A stretch of 64,000 bases of DNA from assembly GCA_944324305.1 (NCBI GenBank), contig CALUVV010000001.1, forward strand, positions 248,001 to 312,000, in the 5' to 3' direction. This stretch comes from Candidatus Gastranaerophilales bacterium (GTDB lineage: Bacteria > Cyanobacteriota > Vampirovibrionia > Gastranaerophilales > Gastranaerophilaceae). Positions 25,573-34,438 of this stretch are shown here, piece by piece (within the stretch, counting starts at the first letter, position 1; each line of letters opens with the position of its first letter). The position numbers and the translations under genes were made by a program. A model generated the notes under the pieces. That model was not told where the DNA came from, searched no databases, and worked only from the letters and a program-made list of their open reading frames with translations.

Positions 25573-26649
25573 TTAAATTTTTATAAACTTACGCAAATTT
25601 TTCAATCCCACACCTATGTAAGTTGTCGAAACCATTGTAATTACAAAATACAAATACGTTGTCTGAACAGGGTTATAAATCCAGTATATATCGTGATTTG
25701 CCCGCTCAGATACCGGTATTCCGTGAATATGCAAAAATATTGCGGTAATTATATACATTACAAGCAGGTGATTTGCCATAATGTGATACGTAACCCTTCC
25801 CATATCCTGTATAAATTTTATATCTTTAACATAAGGATAAAGAATTTTTACAACAAACAAAGATGCCCATATACCGGTTAAACTTGTAATTACGGGAACA
25901 AAAAGCTGATCATCAAATCTTGCCCAAACAAGAACATAGCTTAGCCCGATACCGTGCGACGGGTCATAATCCCTGTTAAACATCCACAAAATTGACTGTA
26001 AAACAAACACTGCCCCGAACCATTTCGGAGTAAAAATATTATAATTATCCTTTATAAAATGTGTATAAAAATATCCAAGATAAACAAAAAACATTGAAAA
26101 CATAGTTCTTATTACAACGAGCATTACAGGAGTAATTGCAAATACTTTCTGAAACGGAATTGCAAGAACTCCGAGAACCGTAAAAAATGCAAGATGAATA
26201 TATTTATTTTTCGTAACCGCATTTAAAGCTCTAAATAAAAACAAAAATGTTATCATTGTCATAAATAACTGTGTTACAAACCACAACGGACAGGATAAGT
26301 CAAACTGATGCCCGTTTAAAAACGGTGTTACAAAAAAATTTTTGAAGCTTAACGGCATTCCCCAGAATTTTCCCGTAAGCTTTGCAATTAAAATTGTTAC
26401 ACCCATATAAAATAAGTTGTACCAGAAATAAGGCACCAGAAGGCTTTTTATTCTTCGCTCAACAAATGTTGAAACTTCATATAAATATTTATCCTTAAAT
26501 AAACAGCCCGAAATAAAGAAAAATAATGCAAGCTGAAACGAATAAGGCGGAAAAATTCCGAGCAGAGAAAATTCTAAATGCCCTGAAACTACAAGCAATA
26601 TGGCAAGGGCTTTTAATACATTCATTTCATTTGAAAAAACTTTATCCAT
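25573..26649 (-). CDS. Acyltransferase 3 family membrane protein
   Basis: 358 residues with about ten membrane helices. The N-terminal ALAILLVVSGHLEFSL carries the His near the first helix that is conserved in acyltransferase-3 (OafA/NodX-type) enzymes, and FFFISGCLFKDKY corresponds to the next motif. Such proteins O-acylate surface glycans, peptidoglycan or small molecules. It is divergent from galE, consistent with a surface polysaccharide role, but the acceptor is unknown. Confidence 0.82.
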   Translation of the reverse strand: MDKVFSNEMNVLKALAILLVVSGHLEFSLLGIFPPYSFQLALFFFISGCLFKDKYLYEVSTFVERRIKSLLVPYFWYNLFYMGVTILIAKLTGKFWGMPLSFKNFFVTPFLNGHQFDLSCPLWFVTQLFMTMITFLFLFRALNAVTKNKYIHLAFFTVLGVLAIPFQKVFAITPVMLVVIRTMFSMFFVYLGYFYTHFIKDNYNIFTPKWFGAVFVLQSILWMFNRDYDPSHGIGLSYVLVWARFDDQLFVPVITSLTGIWASLFVVKILYPYVKDIKFIQDMGRVTYHIMANHLLVMYIITAIFLHIHGIPVSERANHDIYWIYNPVQTTYLYFVITMVSTTYIGVGLKNLRKFIKI

Positions 26650-26714
26650 ATAACAAATGATAACATAAAGTTAAAATGTGGTATATAATAAGAAGATTAT
26701 AAGGAGATATTAAT

Positions 26715-27713
26715 ATGACAATTATAGTTTTAGGCGGCGCAGGTTATATCGGTTCACACACTGTATACGAATTAATTGACTGCGGTGAAGATGTTGCGGT
26801 TATAGATAACCTTCTGACAGGACACGAAGAAGCTGTACACCCTAAAGCAAGATTTTACAAAGGGGATATAAGAGACAGAGAATTTCTTGATAAAGTTTTC
26901 AAAAAAGAAAAACCTGATGCACTAATACACTTTGCAGCCTGTTCACTTGTCGGCGAAAGTATGGAAAAACCTTTAAAATATTATGATAATAACCTTTGCG
27001 GCACGAAAATATTATTGGATTCAATGGTAGCAAACGGGATTGATAAAATAGTATTTTCATCAACCGCTGCAGCTTACGGAGAACCCGAAAGAATACCAAT
27101 TCTTGAAACCGACAAAACCGAACCGACAAACACATATGGAGAAACAAAACTTTCAATGGAAAAAATGTTTAAATGGGTCGGCAAAGCTTACGGTTTACGC
27201 TACGTGTCACTAAGATACTTTAATGCCTGCGGGGCTCATAAATCAGGAAAAATTGGAGAAGACCATAATCCGGAATCACATCTTATTCCGTTAATATTAC
27301 AGGTTCCTAACGGCAAACGCGAATTTATTTCAATTTACGGCGACGACTATAATACCAAAGACGGAACCTGCGTAAGGGATTATATTCATGTAACAGATTT
27401 GGCACAGGCTCACATACTTGCGGTAAAATATCTGCAAAACGGCAATGAAAGCGATATTTTTAACCTCGGAAACGGTGTAGGTTTTACTGTTAAAGAAGTA
27501 ATAGATTGTGCAAGAAAAGTTACAAAACACCCTGTACCTGCCAGAGTAACCCCAAGACGCGCGGGAGATCCCGCCCAGCTTATTGCATCAAGTGATAAAG
27601 CAAAACAAATCTTAGGCTGGAAGGCCGAACATAACTCTCTTGAAGAAATAATCTCAACCGCATGGGAGTGGCATAAAAATCACCCGAACGGTTTTAACAG
27701 TCTAAAAAGATAA
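26715..27713 (+). CDS. galE: UDP-glucose 4-epimerase
   Basis: 332 residues, the standard GalE length. Interconverts UDP-glucose and UDP-galactose with bound NAD; cytoplasmic. NAD-binding GGAGYIGSHTVYEL at the N-terminus, the catalytic Ser-Thr region SSTAAAYG, Tyr-x-x-x-Lys as YGETKLSME, and RYFNACGAH plus VRDYIHVTDLA further on. An AAGGAGAT ribosome-binding site precedes the ATG. The 3' end overlaps the convergent EEP gene by 12 bases. Confidence 0.95.
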   Translation: MTIIVLGGAGYIGSHTVYELIDCGEDVAVIDNLLTGHEEAVHPKARFYKGDIRDREFLDKVFKKEKPDALIHFAACSLVGESMEKPLKYYDNNLCGTKILLDSMVANGIDKIVFSSTAAAYGEPERIPILETDKTEPTNTYGETKLSMEKMFKWVGKAYGLRYVSLRYFNACGAHKSGKIGEDHNPESHLIPLILQVPNGKREFISIYGDDYNTKDGTCVRDYIHVTDLAQAHILAVKYLQNGNESDIFNLGNGVGFTVKEVIDCARKVTKHPVPARVTPRRAGDPAQLIASSDKAKQILGWKAEHNSLEEIISTAWEWHKNHPNGFNSLKR

Positions 27714-28664
27714 TTCTATATATAAAGGCAAATGATCACTACCAAAATTTTGCCCCACCTTAAAAGAATGCAATAAAAAACTCCCGGAAATTAATATATG
27801 TTCAAGAGGAATTCTAAAAATAGAAATATATTTTGCATTCCAAGTCCCATTGATATTTTTAGCAAGAATTTGGCAATCTTTCAAATCTGCGGATTGTATA
27901 TATTTTTTATAAGAATTTGAATAAATAGTCGTATTGAAATCCCCTGCAAAAATAAGATTTTTTGAACTTTCTTGCGATGAAATTGTATTTATTTTCTCAA
28001 GCATTTCATTTCTAACTCTGTAATAATCATTGCTTATTGGGGGAAGTGTGTGAATTCCATATATTTTCACATTTTTAGAAAATAGATTTAAGCAAGCAAC
28101 TAATACAGGGACTTCATAATCTGTCCACAACTCTATACCTGTCCCAGTTAATGGTATCTTAGAATACAGGGAAATTCCAAAATTATCTAGTCTTGAGTGC
28201 TCTATATAATAAGGGTATTGATTTTTAATATCCTTTATATGCTCTAACCATATATCATCTGTTTCCTGCAAAATTATAATATCAGGATTTTCTTGAGAAA
28301 TATCTAGGAGAAAATCATCGTAGTTTTTGTTTGAAGTCAAAACATTATATAAAGCAAGCTTTATGGTATTACTTTGATTTAAAGGTCTATATTCCCCGAT
28401 GTATGGAAATACCTCAAACAAATTCCAAATGATAAAAATAAAACTTATAAAACAGCAAACTATATATTTTTTACTTAAACAAGATAAATATACAAATAAA
28501 AACAAAAACAAAAAACTAAATATCAAATATTGCAATCTAAAATGAGAAAAGATATCAACAATAATATTATTAACAGTTAAAACTGCAATAATATTTACAC
28601 AAATAAATATTACGAAAAATAACAACCCTCTGGTCTTTAAATAATTATCTATCTTTTCTTTCAT
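27702..28664 (-). CDS. Membrane-anchored endonuclease/exonuclease/phosphatase-family protein
   Basis: About 320 residues. Three N-terminal membrane helices (to about residue 90) precede an EEP domain: KLALYNVLTSN, DIIILQETD (metal-binding Glu), GIHTLPP, FAGDFNTT (Asp-x-Asn) and the closing GSDHLPLYIEL (Asp-His). The domain probably faces the outside. YafD-like proteins share this layout; substrate may be nucleic acid or a phospholipid/phosphoester. The start overlaps the end of the GNAT gene; a GTG at 28682 is an alternative start. Confidence 0.82.
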   Translation of the reverse strand: MKEKIDNYLKTRGLLFFVIFICVNIIAVLTVNNIIVDIFSHFRLQYLIFSFLFLFLFVYLSCLSKKYIVCCFISFIFIIWNLFEVFPYIGEYRPLNQSNTIKLALYNVLTSNKNYDDFLLDISQENPDIIILQETDDIWLEHIKDIKNQYPYYIEHSRLDNFGISLYSKIPLTGTGIELWTDYEVPVLVACLNLFSKNVKIYGIHTLPPISNDYYRVRNEMLEKINTISSQESSKNLIFAGDFNTTIYSNSYKKYIQSADLKDCQILAKNINGTWNAKYISIFRIPLEHILISGSFLLHSFKVGQNFGSDHLPLYIELSF

Positions 28665-29196
28665 AATTTTTAAATATCTCACTATTTATGCTATAAATCA
28701 AATGTTTCATGCTTTTTCCGCGGACATTTTTGACAAATTCTCCTGTCACAACTGCTCCGCAGTTTTCCGCAACTTTTCTTGAAGGAAGGTTTTCAGGACG
28801 TATTTCAAATATTACGCTGTTAAGTTTCAAAATGCTAAAAGCGTAATCTATCATCGCTCTTGCACCTTCTGAGGCATACCCCTTATGCCAATAGCTTTCC
28901 TTTAGAATGTAGCCGATTTCATAATATTCAATACCGTTTATTACGTCAGGCATTAATGCTATCTGTCCCATAACTTCCGATGTAAGTTTATCTATCGCAA
29001 GAAAATAACCTAAGCCGTATCGTTTATAATATTCTCTGTTCTTTTTAATCCATTCTAAAATATCAATATCATCAAAAACATATTCCCAGGCATATGTAAC
29101 ATTAGGATTTTTAAGCATTTCCGCGATATCGGAAAAATCAGTTTCCGAGATTCTTCTGAATATTAATCTTTCGCTTTCCGTCAAAATATTATTCAC
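28645..29196 (-). CDS. GNAT-family N-acetyltransferase (RimJ/RimL-like)
   Basis: About 183 residues. TESERLIFRRISETDF at the N-terminus and ILKESYWHKGYASEGARAMIDYAF (acetyl-CoA binding) plus RPENLPSRKVAENCG are typical of RimJ/RimL-type acetyltransferases. I choose the GTG at 29196, because a TATAAT box (29203-29208, minus strand) ends six bases upstream; the longer reading from 29268 would run into tRNA-Ser. Probably acetylates a protein N-terminus or small molecule. Confidence 0.82.
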   Translation of the reverse strand: MNNILTESERLIFRRISETDFSDIAEMLKNPNVTYAWEYVFDDIDILEWIKKNREYYKRYGLGYFLAIDKLTSEVMGQIALMPDVINGIEYYEIGYILKESYWHKGYASEGARAMIDYAFSILKLNSVIFEIRPENLPSRKVAENCGAVVTGEFVKNVRGKSMKHLIYSINSEIFKNYERKDR

Positions 29197-29224
29197 AAAA
29201 TAATTATATAAAAAAAATAAAAAA

Positions 29225-29311
29225 CAGAGAGGAAGGGATTCGAACCCTCGGTGGAATTGCTCCCACACAACCTTTCCAAGATTGCACCTTAAACCGCTCG
29301 GACACCTCTCT
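29225..29311 (-). tRNA. tRNA-Ser (GGA)
   Basis: 87 bases, no encoded CCA. Acceptor AGAGAGG pairs with CCTCTCT, the D arm starts TGTCCGAGCGG, and the anticodon stem CAATC/GGTTG encloses loop TTGGAAA with anticodon GGA. A long variable arm (GTGGGAGCAATTCCAC) marks it as a class II serine tRNA, and the T arm is GGGTTCGAATCCC. The phage integrase gene ends 18 bases from its 5' end. Confidence 0.95.
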
Positions 29312-29328
29312 ATTTATTTTATTGAGTT

Positions 29329-30444
29329 TTAGATTTTCGTGTTCAATTTGTGTTCAATTTGCTCTTTTTGTTCAAGTTTTTGAAGTAAATCAAGTGCTCC
29401 AAATTTTACACTAGGCATTACACTTGCGTATGTATCCAATGTCATTCGCGCTGTTGAATGCCCTAATTGTTCCTGAACATATTTTACAGGAATTCCTTTT
29501 GAAAGTAAATAGGTAGCGTAAGTATGCCGTAAATCGTGAAATCTAAGCTTTTCAATCTGATTATCTTCTGTCAAAATTTCATTACATCGTCGAATTAACG
29601 GATGAAAATAGGCATGCTCCATATTATATGGATGTACCGGTTTACCTTCTTTATTATGAAATACTAATTTTGACAGCCTGGTGCAATTCCGTTTATGTTC
29701 TTGTAATATCATTAATAGATTTTCAGGAATATCAATAATGCGTTCTTTATTAGTTTTTGTTGTCTGCTTAATTCCTTTATATATTTGTTTATTCACCTTA
29801 ATTTTTGCATTCTTGAAATCTATATCTCCCCACTCAAGCGCTAACAATTCACCTCGCCTCATACCCGTAAAAAGAGCAGTCGCAAAAAAGGAATAATAGG
29901 TTGGTGTATGAATTTTTGCAAGATCCAGAAATACCTTTATTTGAATTTCATCAAGAAAATGTATAGGAGGCTTTATTTGGGGCAATTTTTTGAACTTTAA
30001 AATAGGATTTTCCTTTAAAAAACAATTTTCTACGCCATAATTTAAAACAGCTTGAACAAAGGTGATGATACCATTTATAGTTTTATTAGTTAATCCTTTT
30101 TTCTTTAAGGTTAAAATTAAAGTTTCAATATCGCGTTTTTTTATATCTTTGGCAATTTTACGTTTAATTTCTACTAAATTAACTTTTAAATAATTCTCAT
30201 ATAAAGCCTTTGTCGAAGGTTTACAATTTAATTCGCAATGGCGATTTAAATAATCTTCTGCAAGCAAAGAAAAACGAATGTCTGTACTATTATCTAACAC
30301 TACATTATGTAAGTCTAGTTGTGCTTCAAGTTCACTTTTATACCCACCTTTGCGATATTGTTTGCCGTCAATGACATAGTTTATTTCATAACAGGTATGT
30401 TTACCTGACTTATTTTTCCAAGTTCTTTTTCTTATGCTAGCCAT
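29329..30444 (-). CDS. int: Phage tyrosine integrase
   Basis: 371 residues. An N-terminal AP2-like arm-binding segment (GKQYRKGGYKSELEAQLDL), a SAM-like core-binding domain (about 60-150), and the catalytic domain with Arg in TGMRRGELLALEW, HDLRHTYATYL, LGHSTARMTLDTY with the nucleophilic Tyr. Catalyses site-specific integration and excision, with the chromosomal site next to tRNA-Ser. The excisionase-like gene lies immediately upstream (3-base gap). Confidence 0.95.
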   Translation of the reverse strand: MASIRKRTWKNKSGKHTCYEINYVIDGKQYRKGGYKSELEAQLDLHNVVLDNSTDIRFSLLAEDYLNRHCELNCKPSTKALYENYLKVNLVEIKRKIAKDIKKRDIETLILTLKKKGLTNKTINGIITFVQAVLNYGVENCFLKENPILKFKKLPQIKPPIHFLDEIQIKVFLDLAKIHTPTYYSFFATALFTGMRRGELLALEWGDIDFKNAKIKVNKQIYKGIKQTTKTNKERIIDIPENLLMILQEHKRNCTRLSKLVFHNKEGKPVHPYNMEHAYFHPLIRRCNEILTEDNQIEKLRFHDLRHTYATYLLSKGIPVKYVQEQLGHSTARMTLDTYASVMPSVKFGALDLLQKLEQKEQIEHKLNTKI

Positions 30445-30447
30445 AGA

Positions 30448-30651
30448 TTATGCTCCTATAGTCTTTAGTTTTTCGACTTCTGATACTTCATAAAAAATAT
30501 TGCGACCAATTTTGTGACGTGTCAAATAGCCGTATCTTACCCAATTATCTACTGTTGAACGAGCAATATTGAATATTTTTTGTATATCTCTTGCTCTCAA
30601 AAATTTTTCTTCGGTTGTTCCTTTATTTATTTGTATAACATTGCTTTTCAT
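30448..30651 (-). CDS. Excisionase-like helix-turn-helix protein
   Basis: 67 residues; the core RARDIQKIFNIARSTVDNWV is a MerR/excisionase-type winged helix (helix_turn_helix_17-like). Good GGAGAAAG ribosome-binding site. Adjacent to the integrase, it is the likely directionality factor. Confidence 0.8.
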   Translation of the reverse strand: MKSNVIQINKGTTEEKFLRARDIQKIFNIARSTVDNWVRYGYLTRHKIGRNIFYEVSEVEKLKTIGA

Positions 30652-30724
30652 ATTCTTTCTCCTTTTTAAAATAACTTCATGAAATTTTCTTCATGAAGTT
30701 TTGTTACATTAAAATTATCGTCAT

Positions 30725-30946
30725 TTATGCCAGTTTTCGTTTTTTTATTTCTCTGACTTGTGCATATTGTTTATCATCAATTTGTATACGTTTTTCCCAT
30801 CTAAGTAATGTATCTTTTAAATCTGTTATTAACTTTGGGATTTCACGTTCACAAGGCGGATTTTGTTTTATTGCTTGCCAGTTTACATCCAACAATCGAA
30901 CTGATGTCTTAATCTGTTCATAGTATACTTTATCTTTACTGTTCAT
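30725..30946 (-). CDS. Phage hypothetical protein
   Basis: 73 residues, charged and probably all-helical (DVNWQAIKQNPP, DTLLRWEKRIQID). No known domain; part of the leftward early operon. Confidence 0.6.
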   Translation of the reverse strand: MNSKDKVYYEQIKTSVRLLDVNWQAIKQNPPCEREIPKLITDLKDTLLRWEKRIQIDDKQYAQVREIKKRKLA

Positions 30947-30968
30947 TTATCTTCCTCATAAGCTGTAA

Positions 30969-31019
30969 TTAAAGCAGTATAAGCATTAAGGCTAAAATTA
31001 TCATTACTATAATTATCAT
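30969..31019 (-). CDS. 16-residue hydrophobic peptide ORF
   Basis: A GAGGAGAAT ribosome-binding site precedes ATG 31019; the product MIIIVMIILALMLILL is a single short hydrophobic stretch. In-operon position and strong site argue for translation, but length makes it uncertain. Confidence 0.3.
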   Translation of the reverse strand: MIIIVMIILALMLILL

Positions 31020-31032
31020 ATTCTCCTCTTTC

Positions 31033-31392
31033 CTAATCATTTTCCCCGAACAGCTCGCGGACTTGGTGGTAACATTTTTCCGTAAATGGTCTTAATCCCA
31101 CTAGTATATGTTCTTTCAAATTTACAACATCACTATAGGTGTTATGGGCTTTATTAACTTGTGATTCAATACAAATCAGCGCAAGCAGAATGCGGTCGGT
31201 GATTTCGGGGTAAATCTTCTTGACGTTTAAGACTTTGACCTTTTTATAAGTATTTATATAGCTTATTAAATTAGATTTAGAAACATTATACTTAAATTCT
31301 TTACAAGTCTTATGGTCTATTTCAACTTTATAAGAAAAATTTGCTTTAATCCCGAACGCGTCAAAAAATTCCTTTTCAATATCTGTTGTCAT
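31033..31392 (-). CDS. Phage hypothetical protein
   Basis: 119 residues, start MTTDIEKEFFDAFGI with GAAAGGAG upstream. The middle YPEITDRILLALICIES is a hydrophobic helix characteristic of a protein set I associate with gut phages; the end reads KCYHQVRELFGEN. Function unknown. Confidence 0.65.
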   Translation of the reverse strand: MTTDIEKEFFDAFGIKANFSYKVEIDHKTCKEFKYNVSKSNLISYINTYKKVKVLNVKKIYPEITDRILLALICIESQVNKAHNTYSDVVNLKEHILVGLRPFTEKCYHQVRELFGEND

Positions 31393-31406
31393 TTGACTCC
31401 TTTCAA

Positions 31407-31670
31407 TTACATTTTTAAAATTCTATTTAAATACTCACTATATTTCGATGGTTTAAACCATTCATTTTGTTGTGCTTTCCACCTTAAATCTAAAAGCTGC
31501 TCCAATTCATCATAAGCTGACATATAGCCAGCAAGAGTTTCAGCCATTCTTTTGTGAATCTTTGGATTATAATATTGACCGTTTCTAAATTTTTCAGTCA
31601 TTTGATTTATCTTATATATATATTCTGCCTGTAAATTTTCTAAATCTAGACTTAGTTCACCTTTACTCAT
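31407..31670 (-). CDS. Phage hypothetical protein, helical
   Basis: 87 residues, predicted helical (NLQAEYIYKINQMTEKFRN), no known domain. Its start overlaps the end of the upstream gene by eight bases, which suggests coupled translation. Confidence 0.6.
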   Translation of the reverse strand: MSKGELSLDLENLQAEYIYKINQMTEKFRNGQYYNPKIHKRMAETLAGYMSAYDELEQLLDLRWKAQQNEWFKPSKYSEYLNRILKM

Positions 31671-32073
31671 AGCGCCACTCCTGTTCTCTTATTGCCTGCT
31701 TGAAATCTTCTGCTTCTTCATCGTTTCGATTTCGAAATTTATTTACAAAATACTCTAGTACACAAGAAATAATAGGTTGTTTTTTGTAAAAACCGTAAGT
31801 TCGGAAATGAAAACCATTTGCATGAAGAACATTTAACAGCTTAACAAAGTTTTCTGGTCGCGTGAAGTCGGGATAATATTTAGGTTCAAGATTTCTTAAA
31901 TCTTCATCTTCAACTCCGTAATGATATCTTGTATCAGCAATAAGTCTACATTTACGCTCATTAGTTACAAGTTGGAAATTCTCATCTAAATCGCTGAAAT
32001 CTTCATAGACGCCGTAACGCGGTTTAATCCCGCAAATTTCGCACAATTCGCGTGATAAATTTTTAGTTATCAT
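31663..32073 (-). CDS. Phage hypothetical protein
   Basis: 136 residues with a CEICGIKPR start region and an acidic end. No domain recognised. AGGAGAACGT precedes the ATG. Part of the leftward early operon. Confidence 0.6.
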   Translation of the reverse strand: MITKNLSRELCEICGIKPRYGVYEDFSDLDENFQLVTNERKCRLIADTRYHYGVEDEDLRNLEPKYYPDFTRPENFVKLLNVLHANGFHFRTYGFYKKQPIISCVLEYFVNKFRNRNDEEAEDFKQAIREQEWRYE

Positions 32074-32088
32074 ACGTTCTCCTTTTTA

Positions 32089-32202
32089 CTAGTCAATAAA
32101 TTTTGTCTTTCCACAATAAGGGCAAGTCCCAAAACCGCAAGAAGTTGTATAGAAATCGTGAAGCCCTATAAAACATAAAAATTTTCTAATTATTACTTTC
32201 AT
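32089..32202 (-). CDS. 37-residue zinc-ribbon-like peptide
   Basis: MKVIIRKFLCFIGLHDFYTT, then CGFGTCPYCGKTKF: a basic hydrophobic start and a CxxC/CxxC knuckle. The ATG overlaps the stop of the ASCH gene (ATGA), and GGAGAAGAT provides a ribosome-binding site, so it is probably a translationally coupled real gene. Confidence 0.55.
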   Translation of the reverse strand: MKVIIRKFLCFIGLHDFYTTSCGFGTCPYCGKTKFID

Positions 32203-32567
32203 ATCTTCTCCTTTATAAGTTCAAATTCTATGTCGAAGACGGGCTCGTAAATTTTGAGGTCAGTTTGTCTGCCATCTATATTAGATGTGATGCTTTTTAT
32301 TTTTCCGTAAATTCGTTTTTCTTTGTCTGTTTTTCGCGGATAACCACAACAAAAACATACTTTATTATCAAATCTGAAATTTTCATTAATCCCGTCAAAG
32401 AAATTAATCTTTACACCATTTGAATAAGGCTTAGGCCATGCCATTAAACCATACCTGAACGGGTTTAATCTTTTTCGCCAATAATCTGTCATCCGTCTAT
32501 ATTCATGCGTTTTCTCGCCTGATTTTATCTTCTCAAACCACTCTTTTTTAACGTTGAAGGTTAGCAT
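32199..32567 (-). CDS. ASCH-domain protein
   Basis: 122 residues. The start MLTFNVKKEWFEKIKSGEKTHEYRRM matches ASCH/PUA-like small phage proteins (substrate-pocket Lys-x-x-E-x-R). ASCH folds bind RNA or modified nucleosides; some have RNase or nucleoside hydrolase activity. Overlaps its neighbours on both sides within the early operon. Confidence 0.72.
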   Translation of the reverse strand: MLTFNVKKEWFEKIKSGEKTHEYRRMTDYWRKRLNPFRYGLMAWPKPYSNGVKINFFDGINENFRFDNKVCFCCGYPRKTDKEKRIYGKIKSITSNIDGRQTDLKIYEPVFDIEFELIKEKI

Positions 32568-32985
32568 TTTTCACCTCTTTTACAACCAAAATTCCTCTGA
32601 TTAAATCAGAAAAAGCATCTCTGTCTCTTAAACCTTCAATTTTTATTATGTTGAAAGTTAAGTCGTTTAAACTGCCAAAGTCTGCCATATAACTTGAAAG
32701 AGTTCTGCGAACGCTGTCTAAATTGTTTAGAATTTCCCGTTCTGTTGGGTTATAAGAGCTTTTAAATGCAAAGAATTTTTTCTTATCAGTTGTATTATTA
32801 CCGGATGCACTCCATTCATGTTCCAGTGTCGGGTCATATATTGCTCCATCCTGCTCAAGTTTTGAAATCAGAGCTAATTTGAAAGCTGCACAGAAGTCTT
32901 CCATAGACTGCTCTTTTTCGAGATTGTTTTTTACAAAATTCAATTCTGATATGATATTATCAATTTTATCTTGTAGATTAGTCAT
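32548..32985 (-). CDS. Phage hypothetical protein
   Basis: 145 residues: helical N-terminus (DKIDNIISELNFVKNNLEKE) and a domain with AFKSSYNPTEREIL. No known family. Overlaps both the ASCH gene and the methyltransferase gene. Confidence 0.6.
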   Translation of the reverse strand: MTNLQDKIDNIISELNFVKNNLEKEQSMEDFCAAFKLALISKLEQDGAIYDPTLEHEWSASGNNTTDKKKFFAFKSSYNPTEREILNNLDSVRRTLSSYMADFGSLNDLTFNIIKIEGLRDRDAFSDLIRGILVVKEVKNANLQR

Positions 32986-33598
32986 TTTCTTCTCCTTTCG
33001 CCTTGCTGATGATGTCTAAAATATATTTACCTATTTCAGGTACTATGCAGTTGCGTAAAATTTTCCTTTTTTCATATTGACTAAAACTTTTTAAAATATT
33101 TATGTCAAAGCCATATATCCGTGCCATTTCTTTCGTTTTATCCCGTAGTGTGGTAAAACTATGCTCAAATTGTACTGTCATTATAAATTTATTACTCCAA
33201 AATAGATGTCTGTTGATGTTAAAAGATGGTTCAATTAAAGGTTTGTAATACGGCTTTACATTTTCAATAACCCAGTCACCTTTAAAGAAATGTTTTAACA
33301 GTATTATTTCCTGGTATAATGTCATATCCGGATAAACACTATCCCATCCGTTATGTTCAAAAGTTAGCCTTAACTGACTATGCGTCGGACAAGGCGGTGA
33401 AGCCCATATAAAGTCAAATTCTTTAAAGTGTTGTCTTAAATATTCGTGTGCATCACCAACAATAACAATATCTTTAGGAAATAGTTTTTTATAGCATTCT
33501 GCAATTTTAGGATTTATTTCAACAGCAGTAATTTCGTGTTCATCGCCCCATAATTTACGGTTTCCGCCTATTCCTGCATAAAGATTAAGTATTTTCAA
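32978..33598 (-). CDS. DNA (cytosine-5) methyltransferase, compact phage form
   Basis: 206 residues, shorter than the usual 300-400. Motif I is LNLYAGIGGNRKL (AdoMet binding), motif IV ASPPCPTHS has the Pro-Cys catalytic dipeptide, and motif VI is VIENV. The target-recognition and motif X parts are abbreviated, so sequence specificity and activity are unclear. No cognate nuclease is adjacent; it probably protects phage DNA or marks it in lysogeny. Confidence 0.82.
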   Translation of the reverse strand: MKILNLYAGIGGNRKLWGDEHEITAVEINPKIAECYKKLFPKDIVIVGDAHEYLRQHFKEFDFIWASPPCPTHSQLRLTFEHNGWDSVYPDMTLYQEIILLKHFFKGDWVIENVKPYYKPLIEPSFNINRHLFWSNKFIMTVQFEHSFTTLRDKTKEMARIYGFDINILKSFSQYEKRKILRNCIVPEIGKYILDIISKAKGEEND

Positions 33599-34049
33599 TA
33601 CTATCTCCTTTCGCCTTGCGGATGATGTCGAGGATTTTGTATTGTATATCGTATTTAACTCTATGTTTTTCTGACTGAGAACATATTAAGCGAACATCTG
33701 ATATAGTTCTATCTTGTGAACAAATCCCCTTAATCTCATCAAGGGCTTGCTTGTAGCGCTTATTTAGTAATAACGCTTCAAGTATTTCTTTCAGCGATCT
33801 CCCAAAAACTTTAGGTTTTATATCTCCATTAATGCCAAGACTTAGATTACATATCTCGTCTTTCAGTTCCTCGTATTCTGCTATCTTGCGTTGAAGTTGT
33901 TTGTAATAGCAGTTTGGATCACATAGACAATAACCTAATAGTTCTTTTCCATGACAATCAAATAATTTACGTTTGTAACCATCCTTGTTAAAACCTTTAC
34001 ATCCGCTCACGTCCACGCCATTTATTATTATTTCCTGTTTATCTGTCAT
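33585..34049 (-). CDS. Phage hypothetical protein with cysteine cluster
   Basis: 154 residues. An N-terminal cysteine cluster (VSGCKGF, FDCHGKELLGYCLCDPNCYY) may bind metal; the helical remainder ends in ILDIIRKAKGD. The ILDIIxKAKGE-type tail also ends the methyltransferase gene product (DIISKAKGEEND), suggesting shared ancestry of these ends. Confidence 0.6.
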   Translation of the reverse strand: MTDKQEIIINGVDVSGCKGFNKDGYKRKLFDCHGKELLGYCLCDPNCYYKQLQRKIAEYEELKDEICNLSLGINGDIKPKVFGRSLKEILEALLLNKRYKQALDEIKGICSQDRTISDVRLICSQSEKHRVKYDIQYKILDIIRKAKGDSIENT

Positions 34050-34063
34050 TCTAATCCTTTCGC

Positions 34064-34438
34064 TTAGTCGATTATGTCGAGAATAGTTTTTGCAATTCTT
34101 CTAACATAATCTTCACCATCCAGAATTTGTGAACAAATTCCAGCAATATCACTTAGTTTGTTTTCAAGCTTTCTGTTCTCTGTCGTCAGCCTTATAGACT
34201 TTTTCGCAAGCTCCGCTATTTGCTTTGTGTCTAAGCCTTTAAAGTATTCATCTTCAAATGGTGCTAATCTTTTAGTATATTGTTTTATGACTTCATTTAA
34301 CTCTTGAATATACTCAACTTTAAATTTTAATTCAGTACTAAGGTCTTTATTTTTTTCTTTCTCTTCTAGATATTTTTCGACCCAGTAGTTAATCACGTTA
34401 TTTTCTTCGATTTCCTGCACTGTTAATTTTTCTTGCAT
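34064..34438 (-). CDS. Phage hypothetical coiled-coil protein
   Basis: 124 residues, mostly coiled coil (KYLEEKEKNKDLSTELKFK; RLTTENRKLENKLSDIAGIC), ending AKTILDIID, again the ILDI tail seen in its neighbours. Shares one base with the next gene. Function unknown. Confidence 0.6.
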   Translation of the reverse strand: MQEKLTVQEIEENNVINYWVEKYLEEKEKNKDLSTELKFKVEYIQELNEVIKQYTKRLAPFEDEYFKGLDTKQIAELAKKSIRLTTENRKLENKLSDIAGICSQILDGEDYVRRIAKTILDIID

